From Humibacillus sp. (GTDB taxonomy: Bacteria; Actinomycetota; Actinomycetes; Actinomycetales; Dermatophilaceae), in assembly GCA_030452985.1 (NCBI GenBank), contig JAKDLG010000008.1, forward strand, positions 1-64,000: a stretch of DNA of 64,000 nt. The letters run 5' to 3'. The notes under the pieces were generated by a model that worked only from the letters and a program-made list of their open reading frames with translations, did no database searches and was not told the DNA's origin. Positions 1 through 7,446 of the stretch are shown piece by piece (the stretch's first letter is position 1; the number at the start of each line of letters is the position of its first letter). The position numbers and the translations under genes were made by a program.

Positions 1-970
1 GGCCAACGCCGTCGCGCCCGGCATCCTCGACCGCCGGGTAGCGGTGGGCCACCCACTGCTGTGGGCTGCCCGCTTTGGCCTTGTCGTCGAAGGCGCCCCG
101 GGCACCGAAGTCTCGGCCCTGCTCGCCGTCGGCCGGCTCCCACAGGTTGACCACGTTGCCCTCGGTGCTCAGGTCGCCGTCCTGCTGGGAGGCGAAGCCG
201 GTGCGCCCGAGGTAACGGTCGAGGATGCCGGGCGCGACGGCGTTGGCCATCAGCGTTCCGACGGTGCTGGCTCCGACCCAGTACTCGCGACGCTTGGGGT
301 GGTCGGCGGCGAAGAGCACCGCCCGCGCGGCAACCTCCGGCTGGAAGATCGGCGGCACCGGTTGCGGGTGCTTCGGCAGCTTCGAGAGTACCCAGGAGAA
401 CTGTGGGGTGTTGACGGCCGGCATCTGCACCATCGTCACGTGCACGTTGCTGTGCTCGTGCAGCAGTTCACACCGCAGCGCCTCGTGGAATCCCTGAATG
501 GCATGTTTGGCGCCGCAGTAGGCGGTCTGCAGCGGGATGCCGCGGTAGGCCAGCGCCGAGCCGACGTGCACGATCGTGCCGTGACCGCGCTTCTTCATCC
601 GCGGCAGCACGGCCATCGTGGAGTAGACGTAGCCGAGATAGCTCACCTCGGTGGCCCGGCGGTACTCCTCGGGCTTGATGTCATCGAACCGGGAGAACAC
701 CGAGGTGAACGCCACGTTGACCCAGACGTCGATGGGGCCGAGCTCGGTCTCGATGCGCTCGACGGCCTCCGCGACGGCGTCAGCATCAGAGACGTCGGTC
801 GGCACGGTCAGAGTCTTCGCACCGAGCTCCTGACAGGCGGCAGCAGCCGCGTCGAGCCCGGTCTGGCCACGGGCGATCAACGCCACCTGGTCGCCACGTC
901 GGGCGAACTCCGTGACGGTGGCCCGGCCGATTCCGCCGCTGGCTCCGGTCACTACGACTACGCGAGACAT
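1..970 (-). CDS. SDR family oxidoreductase (3' end beyond the window)
   Basis: Short-chain dehydrogenase/reductase, about 323 codons visible with no stop before the window edge. The N-terminus carries the Rossmann motif TGASGGIG (residues 8-15), and a catalytic YCGAK (YxxxK) motif follows a serine in HVGSALAY. A perfect AAGGAG lies 6 bp before the ATG. It is the last gene of a minus-strand run: it starts 20 bp after the aldose 1-epimerase stop, so it is probably co-transcribed with it. The C-terminal part beyond the SDR core is long (WEPADGEQG region), typical of the roughly 330-residue actinobacterial SDRs of unknown substrate. A role in sugar or polyol oxidation is inferred from neighbours only. 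Confidence 0.85.
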   Translation of the reverse strand, partial: MSRVVVVTGASGGIGRATVTEFARRGDQVALIARGQTGLDAAAAACQELGAKTLTVPTDVSDADAVAEAVERIETELGPIDVWVNVAFTSVFSRFDDIKPEEYRRATEVSYLGYVYSTMAVLPRMKKRGHGTIVHVGSALAYRGIPLQTAYCGAKHAIQGFHEALRCELLHEHSNVHVTMVQMPAVNTPQFSWVLSKLPKHPQPVPPIFQPEVAARAVLFAADHPKRREYWVGASTVGTLMANAVAPGILDRYLGRTGFASQQDGDLSTEGNVVNLWEPADGEQGRDFGARGAFDDKAKAGSPQQWVAHRYPAVEDAGRDGVG

Positions 971-990
971 CTGTGCTCCTTCACTGTGGT

Positions 991-1935
991 TCAGCTCGGC
1001 CGCTCGGCTTTGCCGTTTCGTTCGGTCATGATCACGCCCCAGCTCGCGCTGACGCTGTCGCCGGGTTCGAGTCGGATGACGTCGTCGCCGCTCTGCAGGG
1101 CGTTCGGTGGCCCGGTCATGGGTTCGGTACCCAGCCCACGCCGACGCCGGTCGGGCGCGAGCGTGTCACCGGTGTAGATCTCGATGACCGGGTACGCCTC
1201 GTCCACCCACAAGGAGATGGCCCGGCCGTCGTCGGTCTCGAGGTGCACCCAGGCCCGCCCCTGCTCGTCACGATGGAGGTCGGTGAACGCGTCGTCGATC
1301 TCGAGGTTCCCGATCTTCTTGGAGGCCCGGAAGTCGTACGCGGTTCCACCGACCTGCTCTCGGCCCGTAGGCAGCTGCCGCTGCGGGTCGGTCAGGATGC
1401 GGGTGTCGGCCTGAAGCTGGAGCGTGCAGTCATCGACGGTGCCCACACCCGGGGAGAGATACGGGTGTTGCCCACTGGCGTACGGAGCGGGCTGGTCCCC
1501 CAGGTTGGTGGCACCCGTCGTCACACGAAGGCCGTTCTCGTCGAGGTGGTAGCTGACGCGGACGTCCAGCATGAACGGGTAGCCCGGCAGTGGGAAGAGC
1601 GTGGCGGCCATGACCACGTGATCGCTGTCGTGCTCCAAGCAGTTCCACGGTCGCCAGCGCAGGAACCCATGGATGGCGTCGTCCTTCTCCGGTTCCGTCA
1701 GGGCCACCTGATGCTCGGTCCCGTCGAAACGGTAACGACCGTCACCGAGCCGGTTCGGCCACGGAATCAGGGGCGCCCCGTGTGCTCCGTCGCACATCTG
1801 GTCGACCGCGTACGGCTGCAACACCTCGACAGCGCCGACGTCGTAGGCGCGGATGCCGCCACCGACCTCGACGATGACGGCGTGTTGCCGGCCGTGAACG
1901 ATCTCGAACTGCCTGCCCGAGGGTACGGGTGCCAT
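991..1935 (-). CDS. Aldose 1-epimerase (mutarotase) family protein
   Basis: 314 residues, the usual size for the galactose-mutarotase fold. It interconverts alpha and beta anomers of aldoses, which supplies the correct anomer to a sugar dehydrogenase or kinase. Visible family signatures are WPNRL near residue 60, His89 in IHGFLR, His157 in GQHPYL (the two catalytic-histidine positions) and a C-terminal GTEPMTGPPNA segment that carries the expected glutamate. There is no signal peptide, so it acts in the cytoplasm. It lies between a small membrane-protein gene (51 bp upstream) and an SDR (20 bp downstream) on the same strand. The family is certain; the sugar is not known. Confidence 0.9.
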   Translation of the reverse strand: MAPVPSGRQFEIVHGRQHAVIVEVGGGIRAYDVGAVEVLQPYAVDQMCDGAHGAPLIPWPNRLGDGRYRFDGTEHQVALTEPEKDDAIHGFLRWRPWNCLEHDSDHVVMAATLFPLPGYPFMLDVRVSYHLDENGLRVTTGATNLGDQPAPYASGQHPYLSPGVGTVDDCTLQLQADTRILTDPQRQLPTGREQVGGTAYDFRASKKIGNLEIDDAFTDLHRDEQGRAWVHLETDDGRAISLWVDEAYPVIEIYTGDTLAPDRRRRGLGTEPMTGPPNALQSGDDVIRLEPGDSVSASWGVIMTERNGKAERPS

Positions 1936-1986
1936 GGTCGGCCTTTCTGCGTAGAGGGTTCGGGGGTCACGACGTGCTCGGTGCCG

Positions 1987-2355
1987 TCAGTCGTGGCGAT
2001 CCCGTCGGGATCGAGCACCTCGCACGGTGACCGCCCGGATGACCAGAGCGACCACCGCACCCAGGATCGCGGCGCGAAGCGCTCGTGAACGTTCAGTGCG
2101 GAGCACGAGCTCGTTCACTATGGGTTCACCGGCGCGCAGGTGCTCCGCCTGTCGCTGTACCAATGCACGTTCGACCGGGGCCGGTACCGCACCCAGCCAC
2201 GGTCGGTCGCGGGTGTGGCCGGCGACCTCCTCGTCCGAGGCACCCGGCCCACGACCGCCCATCAGCGTGTGCTGCAACGTCGCCAACCGCGTCACGGGTG
2301 AGTCACCGCCCGGGTGGGTGCGGGCCTGGGAACCCGCATTCATCGTCGCCTTCAC
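1987..2355 (-). CDS. Small hypothetical membrane protein
   Basis: 122 residues from a GTG start that follows a GGGAGG ribosome site by 8-9 bp; longer in-frame readings would run into the divergent gene. The N-terminal 95 residues are polar and rich in Arg, Glu and Gly; residues of about 100-118 form one membrane helix (AAILGAVVALVIRAVTV), followed by a basic tail. No family recognised. It is the first gene of the minus-strand run leading into the mutarotase and SDR, and its promoter region contains a TTGCG-N4-CGCAA operator shared with the divergent oxidoreductase. Confidence 0.6.
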   Translation of the reverse strand: MKATMNAGSQARTHPGGDSPVTRLATLQHTLMGGRGPGASDEEVAGHTRDRPWLGAVPAPVERALVQRQAEHLRAGEPIVNELVLRTERSRALRAAILGAVVALVIRAVTVRGARSRRDRHD

Positions 2356-2377
2356 ATTCCGATCCTCCCACAGTTCG

Positions 2378-2391
2378 TTGCGTATCCGCAA
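2378..2391. promoter_or_regulatory. MarR-type operator, site 1 (TTGCGTATCCGCAA)
   Basis: Perfect TTGCG-N4-CGCAA inverted repeat, extended by one further pair to GTTGCG...CGCAAC. It lies in the divergent control region between the small membrane protein/mutarotase/SDR run (minus) and the molybdopterin oxidoreductase (plus). For the plus strand it can overlap a -35 hexamer TTGCGT, with TATGCT 18 bp further on as -10. The same palindrome recurs at the marR promoter and upstream of the ThDP enzyme, so I assign it to the local MarR regulator by inference. Confidence 0.65.
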
Positions 2392-2488
2392 CTGTTGCGC
2401 ATATGCTATGAACTGATGGGCGCCCGTCAGCCGCTCACAGACAGTGGTTCGTCGGCGTCGCGTCGGCGGCATCAGAAGGAGTGGATTC

Positions 2489-3979
2489 GTGCCCAGTTTC
2501 TTCCCGATGTGGGTGGTCATCACCCACTTCCTCAACCTCTTCTTCATGCTCTTCCTGTTCCGCTCCGGGTTCGAAGTGCTCTCCGCCTTCCCCAAGCTCT
2601 ACTGGCACGAGGACTGCCCCCCGGGCCGAGAGTGGCTCCGACTGTCCAAGACGATGCACGGCGCCGACTCCCGCAAACCCTGGTCCTCGCTCGATGAAGA
2701 GGAGTCGTGGTCACCGCTGGTCGCGCTACCCGGTAGGAAGAACCTCGGCCTCGGGCGGCACTGGCACTTCATGAGCATCCAGTTCTGGATTCTCACCGGA
2801 GCCGTCTACGTCGTGATGGTCTTCGTCACCGGCTACTGGCACTACCTCGTGCCGACCCACTGGTCCATCATTCCCGACTCGATCAGGTCGATCGGGGTCT
2901 ACCTGCAGTTCGAGCTCCCGGCCAAGATTCCCGGGCAGCCGTTCGAACCCGCGCAGAAGCTGGCGTACTTCATCGTCATCTTCGTCATGGCCCCGCTGCA
3001 GATCGCCTCCGGCGCGGCCATGTCGCCCTCCGTGATCGGCCGCTTCCCCTGGTACGGCAGGCTCTTCGGCGGCCGGCAGGGTGCCCGCAGCGTGCACTTC
3101 CTGCTCATGTGCGCCTTCGCTGCGTTCACCGTCGTGCACGTGGCCATGGTCATCATCCACGGTCTGCCGAAGGAGTTCACGGCCATCGTGCTCGGTGACC
3201 CCGGTGGCAACCGCCGCCTCGCTCTGGGTATCGGGCTGGCCGGCCTGTTCGCCATCCTCATCGTCCACGTCGTCATCAGCTGGTTCTCGCTTCGCTACCG
3301 CCGACGCACCCAACGACTGCTCGGGCTCATGGTCGACCCCTTCGAGGGCGTCCTCTCCCGCGCCTTCACCTCCAGGCAGCAGTTCGACCGGGCCGACATC
3401 TCCCCGTACTTCCGGGTCAACGGCTACCCCCCGCCCGGCGAGGACTACCAGCAGCTCGCCGAGAACAACTTTCGCGACTACCGCCTGAGCGTGGGCGGCC
3501 TGGTGGAGCACCCGGTCAACCTCTCCGTGGAACAGCTCCGCGCACTGGGCGAGCAGAGCCAGATCACCAGGCACAACTGCATCCAGGGCTGGACGGCGGT
3601 CGCCGAATGGGCCGGGGTGCCCCTGCAGCGAATCATCGACGAGGTGCAGCCGTCACCGCAGGCGCGGCACGTCGTGTTCTACGCGATGGACGACAAGGGC
3701 TTGACCGAGGGCGAGGGACGGTACGGGTTCTTCTACGGGACCATCCCGATCCATCTGGCCAGCAACCCGCAGACGATCTTGGCCTTGGAGATGAACGGGG
3801 CGCCCCTCCCCGTCGAGCACGGTGCGCCGGTGCGGGTGCGACTCGAGACCCAGCTCGGCTTCAAGATGGTCAAATGGGTCACGGGCATTGAGTTCGTCGC
3901 GGACGTCACCGATATCGGCCAAGGCATGGGCGGTTGGCGTGAGGACCAGCAGTTCTACGCCAACGCTGCCGGGATCTGA
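2489..3979 (+). CDS. Membrane cytochrome b / molybdopterin-dependent oxidoreductase fusion
   Basis: 496 residues from GTG, with AGAAGGAG 7 bp upstream. Residues of about 1-300 form five membrane helices rich in histidine, like di-haem cytochrome b561/formate-dehydrogenase gamma-type subunits. Residues of about 310-496 form a sulfite-oxidase-like molybdopterin domain. Cys364 in HNCIQGW occupies the position of the molybdenum-ligating cysteine of the YedY/MsrP family. No Tat signal is present. The positive-inside rule (Arg-rich loops after TM3 and TM5) puts the N-terminus outside and the Mo domain inside the cell, unlike periplasmic YedY. It probably passes electrons between a cytoplasmic substrate and the quinone pool. 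It ends 17 bp from the convergent marR gene. Confidence 0.85.
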   Translation: MPSFFPMWVVITHFLNLFFMLFLFRSGFEVLSAFPKLYWHEDCPPGREWLRLSKTMHGADSRKPWSSLDEEESWSPLVALPGRKNLGLGRHWHFMSIQFWILTGAVYVVMVFVTGYWHYLVPTHWSIIPDSIRSIGVYLQFELPAKIPGQPFEPAQKLAYFIVIFVMAPLQIASGAAMSPSVIGRFPWYGRLFGGRQGARSVHFLLMCAFAAFTVVHVAMVIIHGLPKEFTAIVLGDPGGNRRLALGIGLAGLFAILIVHVVISWFSLRYRRRTQRLLGLMVDPFEGVLSRAFTSRQQFDRADISPYFRVNGYPPPGEDYQQLAENNFRDYRLSVGGLVEHPVNLSVEQLRALGEQSQITRHNCIQGWTAVAEWAGVPLQRIIDEVQPSPQARHVVFYAMDDKGLTEGEGRYGFFYGTIPIHLASNPQTILALEMNGAPLPVEHGAPVRVRLETQLGFKMVKWVTGIEFVADVTDIGQGMGGWREDQQFYANAAGI

Positions 3980-3982
3980 TCC

Positions 3983-3995
3983 CCGATCTAATCGG
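3983..3995. terminator. Short hairpin between convergent genes (weak)
   Basis: CCGAT-CTA-ATCGG, a 5-bp perfect stem in the 17-bp gap between the oxidoreductase stop and the convergent marR stop. There is no T-run, so this is only a possible bidirectional terminator. Confidence 0.25.
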
Positions 3996-3996
3996 C

Positions 3997-4524
3997 CTAG
4001 CCCCGACCTGTCGACCGGTCAGACCTCGTTCTGGGCCAGCCCAGCTTCCAGGCCGACTCGCCGTGAGTCGCATCAGACGCCTGGGCGAAAGAGAGCATGG
4101 CGCTGGCCAGGGTCCGTCGACGCGACTCAGGCATCTGCGCGAGGATGCTGGCGATGGTGGCGCGACGACTACCGATCAGCTCGTCGATGAGCTCGTCTCC
4201 TTTGTCGGTCAGCTCCAACATCAGGTTGCGACGGTCGAGGGTGGATTCCGTTCGTTGCAGGAAACCTGCCTCGACGAGCCGGTCACACGCGCGGCTGGCG
4301 TTGGAGGGGTGCACCCCCATGGCCTGGGCCAAGGCCCCGAGGTTCAGTCCGCCTCGGGTGGCGACGAGCATGAGCACCCGAAGCTGCGGAAGCGTCACCC
4401 GATCTTCCACCTCGGCAACGCCTTGGGCGGCCACGCCGACCAGAGCCTGAGCCGCAACCATGACGGCGTGCACCTGATCACTCGAGACGGGCGGGCCCGC
4501 CACCTCGCCCTTCGCTGTGTTCAT
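3997..4524 (-). CDS. MarR family transcriptional regulator
   Basis: 175 residues. Winged-helix DNA-binding protein with the MarR core: helix LPQLRVLMLVATRGG, recognition helix HPSNASRACDRL and wing STLDRRNLMLELT with the typical DRR..LT signature. The start is the ATG giving MNTAKGE; it sits about 20 bp from a TTGCCTTGGCGCAA near-palindrome and 50 bp from a perfect TTGCGCTTACGCAA, so autoregulation is likely. It is divergent from the dehydrogenase operon. Family knowledge suggests a dimer that releases DNA on binding a small ligand, perhaps a sugar acid or phenolic compound. I infer that it controls all units of the sugar-oxidation region. Confidence 0.88.
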   Translation of the reverse strand: MNTAKGEVAGPPVSSDQVHAVMVAAQALVGVAAQGVAEVEDRVTLPQLRVLMLVATRGGLNLGALAQAMGVHPSNASRACDRLVEAGFLQRTESTLDRRNLMLELTDKGDELIDELIGSRRATIASILAQMPESRRRTLASAMLSFAQASDATHGESAWKLGWPRTRSDRSTGRG

Positions 4525-4544
4525 GCTGCCAGTATGACGGATGT

Positions 4545-4558
4545 TTGCCTTGGCGCAA
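4545..4558. promoter_or_regulatory. MarR-type operator, site 2 (TTGCCTTGGCGCAA, one mismatch)
   Basis: TTGCC-N4-CGCAA, one base away from the perfect palindrome. It lies 20 bp upstream of the marR start codon and its start is 29 bp from that of the perfect site 3. This is a position suited to repressing marR transcription. Confidence 0.55.
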
Positions 4559-4573
4559 CCATTTGCGCTACAC

Positions 4574-4587
4574 TTGCGCTTACGCAA
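4574..4587. promoter_or_regulatory. MarR-type operator, site 3 (TTGCGCTTACGCAA)
   Basis: Perfect TTGCG-N4-CGCAA inverted repeat in the 136-bp divergent region between marR and the 4-TM protein that opens the dehydrogenase operon. It is one of two tandem sites, as expected for a regulator that controls itself and the divergent operon. Confidence 0.65.
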
Positions 4588-4660
4588 CCATTGCTTGCTG
4601 ACCGTGCGTGCTTGACGCCCTTGACCAGCACTCCGCAGCGAGACACCGAGAGGATCAGAA

Positions 4661-5128
4661 ATGGCAGCATCAACCACCGCCGCGGTGGCCACGCCGGTCG
4701 TGCACGGGATCGACCGCATGGTTCGCAACATCGAGACCGGCCGATTCGAACGCAGCCTGTCGGCTCTCACTGCGGCGGGAGCCTTGGTGGCTGCCGCCGA
4801 AATCTTCTTCGAGCACGACTCGGCCAGCTTCGGCAACAAGATGATGTGGCTGCCGGTCGCGATGGGGCCGGTCGGAGCAGCCGCCGGCGTCGCCGGGTTC
4901 TGCAGCCAACGGATGGCGAAGACCGCCTTGCCCATCGCATCGGTCGCCATCTGCGCCAACGGCCTGCAGGGTTTCTACCTGCACGCGCGCGGTATCGCCC
5001 AGAAGCCGGGCGGGTGGCGCAACGCCCGCTACAACATGGAGATGGGCCCGCCGCTGCTCGCGCCTCTGCTCGTCACGATGGTGGGTGGCATGGGCCTGCT
5101 GGCCGCCGTGCTGCGCCGCGAGAAGTGA
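4661..5128 (+). CDS. Hypothetical 4-TM membrane protein of the dehydrogenase operon
   Basis: 155 residues with four predicted membrane helices (about 34-54, 64-85, 90-113 and 130-150) separated by short loops. A conserved-looking FFEHDSASFGNKMMWLP segment lies between TM1 and TM2, and an RNARYNMEMGPP loop before TM4. I recognise no family. It is the first gene of the operon and its TGA overlaps the GTG of the subunit-3-like gene (GTGA). In classical gluconate 2-dehydrogenase the partners are a flavoprotein, subunit 3 and a cytochrome c. No cytochrome c gene is present here, so this protein may be the membrane anchor or electron acceptor. That role is inference. Confidence 0.75.
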   Translation: MAASTTAAVATPVVHGIDRMVRNIETGRFERSLSALTAAGALVAAAEIFFEHDSASFGNKMMWLPVAMGPVGAAAGVAGFCSQRMAKTALPIASVAICANGLQGFYLHARGIAQKPGGWRNARYNMEMGPPLLAPLLVTMVGGMGLLAAVLRREK

Positions 5129-5790
5129 GCCCCGACGTGGGATCGCCGACTCCCTCACCCACCCAGCCCTGGTCGGGGCGGTTCCCGGGCTTCGACGTGC
5201 TCGGGCAGAGCAGTCACTGGGACCCGGTGACGACCGGGGTGGTGCTCGAGCGGGTCGGGATGGCTCCCGACATCCGCTTCTTCACCCCCAGTGAGCAGGG
5301 CGTCGCCACCGCCCTGTGTGATGCCTTGCTCGGACAGGACGACCCTACGAACCAGGAGTCGCGGGTGCCGATCGTGAACCTCATTGACGCCCGACTGGCC
5401 GAGCAACAGACCGACGGCTGGCACTATCACGACATGCCTGCCGACGGGCAGGCCTGGCGTGACACCTTGGCCGCGCTCGACACCGAGGCGAACGAGAAGT
5501 TCGGAACCGGCTTTGCGACCTGCCAGGGACGACACCGAGCCAGCCTGATCCAGTCGGTTCAGGACCTCGGTACAGACCAGTGGCACGGCCTCAACGCGAA
5601 GCACGTCTGGAGCCTGTGGACCCGGTACGCGTGCACCGCCTTCTACTCCCACCCGTCGGCCTGGAACGAGATCGGCTTCTCGGGCCCGGCCTACCCCCGG
5701 GGCTACAAGAACGCCGGGGTCGACAAGCTCGAGCCCTTCGAGGTGCACGACGCGAAACCGGCTGACGACCCACTACGGGGAACGCCATGA
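5125..5790 (+). CDS. Gluconate 2-dehydrogenase subunit 3 family protein
   Basis: 221 residues from a GTG overlapping the previous stop. It resembles the small gamma subunit of membrane gluconate/sugar dehydrogenases: FFTPSEQGVATALCDALLGQDD near the N-terminus, a central helical core, and a C-terminal SHPSAWNEIGFSGPAYPRGY segment. In known complexes this subunit stabilises or helps export the flavoprotein. Unlike those, no Tat or Sec signal is present here. The stop overlaps the ATG of the GMC oxidoreductase (ATGA), so the two products are made together in similar amounts, consistent with one complex. Confidence 0.82.
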   Translation: MSPDVGSPTPSPTQPWSGRFPGFDVLGQSSHWDPVTTGVVLERVGMAPDIRFFTPSEQGVATALCDALLGQDDPTNQESRVPIVNLIDARLAEQQTDGWHYHDMPADGQAWRDTLAALDTEANEKFGTGFATCQGRHRASLIQSVQDLGTDQWHGLNAKHVWSLWTRYACTAFYSHPSAWNEIGFSGPAYPRGYKNAGVDKLEPFEVHDAKPADDPLRGTP

Positions 5791-7424
5791 GCTCTGTCCG
5801 CGACCGCAACGAGTCGGCGTGGTTGCTACCCGCCGACGGCAAACACGTCAACCACCAGCTGCGTCACGACATGCGCCACTTCGACGACACCGACGAGGTC
5901 GACCTCGTCGTCGTCGGGTGCGGTGCCGGAGGCTCGACCATGATCCAGCGACTGGCACGCGAGGGCTGGAAGGTGGTGGCCCTGGATGCCGGCCCGTTCT
6001 GGGACCCCGACACCGACTGGGTCAGCGACGAGGCGGGCTCGCACCACCTCTACTGGACCGAGCCGCGAGTCATCTCCGGGTCCGACCCCGTCCCGTTGGG
6101 CTCGAACAACTCCGGCCGCGGGGTCGGCGGGTCGATGGTGCACTACGCCGGGTACACCCCACGCTTCCACCCGAGCGACTTTCAGACCCACACCCTCGAC
6201 GGAGTCGGTGCCGACTGGCCCATCGCCTACGGCGACCTCAAGCCCTACTACGAGGCGATCGAAGGCGAGCTGCCCGTCGCCGGTGAGAAGTGGCCCTGGG
6301 GCGACCCGCACTCCTACCCCTACCGCCCGCACCCCGTCGGCGGCAACGGCGAGATCTTTCTGCGCGGAGCCGAGGCCATGGGCCTGACCGCCAAGGTCGG
6401 CCCCGTCGCGATCGTCAACGGCCGCTTCGGCAACCGGGCCCACTGCATCTACCGCGGCTTCTGCCTGCAGGGCTGCAAGGTGAACGCCAAGGCCTCACCG
6501 CTCATCACCCACATCCCTGACGCCCTGGCCCACGGCGCCGAGGTGCGCGCCAACGCGATGGTCACCAGGGTCGAGGTAGACGAACGCACCGGTCGGGCCA
6601 CTGGCGTTCACTACGTCCGGGATGGGGTGGCCCGGTTCCAGCGCGCCACCATGGTGGCGATCGCCGGCTACTCCATCGAGACTCCACGACTGTTGCTCAA
6701 CTCGGCCTCCGACCGCTTTCCCGACGGGCTGTGCAACGACTTCGACCAGGTCGGTCGCTACCTCATGGTGCAGGGCGCCCCGCAGACGGCGGGAAGGTTC
6801 GACGGTGAGGTGCGGATGTTCAAGGCTCCCCCACCCGAGGTGAGCACCGAGGCGTTCTACGAGACCGACCCCTCCAAGCCGTACAAGCGAGGGTTCTCCA
6901 TCCAGACGGTCTCGCCCTTGCCGATCACCTGGGCCGAGCACGTCGCGGCCCAGGGCCACTGGGGCGCCGACCTGCGCAACTACATGAGCGACTACGTGCA
7001 CTGGTCGTGCCTGGGGGCCCTGTGCGAGTTCCTCGCGCAGCCCGAGAATCGCGTGACCCTGTCGGACGAGAAAGACCGGCACGGGTTGCCCGTCGCGAAC
7101 TTCGCCTACTCCCAGTGCGACAACGACTCCCATCTGATGAAGGCCGCCCAGGGCGTGATGGAGGACCTCCTGCACGCGGCCGGAGCCGACGAGGTGATCA
7201 CCATCAACCGGTACGCCCACCTCGTCGGCGGGGCGCGGATGGCCGCCGACGAGCAACACGGTGTCGTCGACGCCGGCTGCCGCAGCTTTGCCGTGCCCAA
7301 CCTCTACATCACCGACGGCAGCGTGCTTCCCACCCAGGGCAGCGCCAACCCCGCGCTGACCATCATGGCTGTCGCCGCCCGCGCCGCCGAGCGGCTCATC
7401 TCGACCTCTCGCCGAGGCCACTGA
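5787..7424 (+). CDS. GMC family FAD-dependent oxidoreductase (sugar/aldonate dehydrogenase-like)
   Basis: 545 residues. The FAD-binding motif GCGAGG occupies residues 44-49, and the C-terminal GMC active-site pair appears as His478 (AHLVGGARM) and Asn521 (SANPALT). Three cysteines at 220, 226 and 230 (C-x5-C-x3-C) match the region where FAD glucose/gluconate dehydrogenases bind an iron-sulfur cluster, though one usual cysteine is an arginine here. Family enzymes oxidise a sugar or sugar-acid hydroxyl and pass electrons to the respiratory chain, not to oxygen. Next to the subunit-3-like gene, transporter and acid-sugar dehydratase-like enzyme, it is probably the catalytic subunit of the pathway. 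No export signal is seen, so it is likely cytoplasmic. Confidence 0.88.
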   Translation: MSSVRDRNESAWLLPADGKHVNHQLRHDMRHFDDTDEVDLVVVGCGAGGSTMIQRLAREGWKVVALDAGPFWDPDTDWVSDEAGSHHLYWTEPRVISGSDPVPLGSNNSGRGVGGSMVHYAGYTPRFHPSDFQTHTLDGVGADWPIAYGDLKPYYEAIEGELPVAGEKWPWGDPHSYPYRPHPVGGNGEIFLRGAEAMGLTAKVGPVAIVNGRFGNRAHCIYRGFCLQGCKVNAKASPLITHIPDALAHGAEVRANAMVTRVEVDERTGRATGVHYVRDGVARFQRATMVAIAGYSIETPRLLLNSASDRFPDGLCNDFDQVGRYLMVQGAPQTAGRFDGEVRMFKAPPPEVSTEAFYETDPSKPYKRGFSIQTVSPLPITWAEHVAAQGHWGADLRNYMSDYVHWSCLGALCEFLAQPENRVTLSDEKDRHGLPVANFAYSQCDNDSHLMKAAQGVMEDLLHAAGADEVITINRYAHLVGGARMAADEQHGVVDAGCRSFAVPNLYITDGSVLPTQGSANPALTIMAVAARAAERLISTSRRGH

Positions 7425-7446
7425 ACGCAAAAGGGAGCTGATGGGC

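Noticed and set aside
44-1177. Long open frame on the plus strand over the SDR
   Set aside because: It is a GC-bias shadow of the minus-strand SDR, whose motifs are clear.
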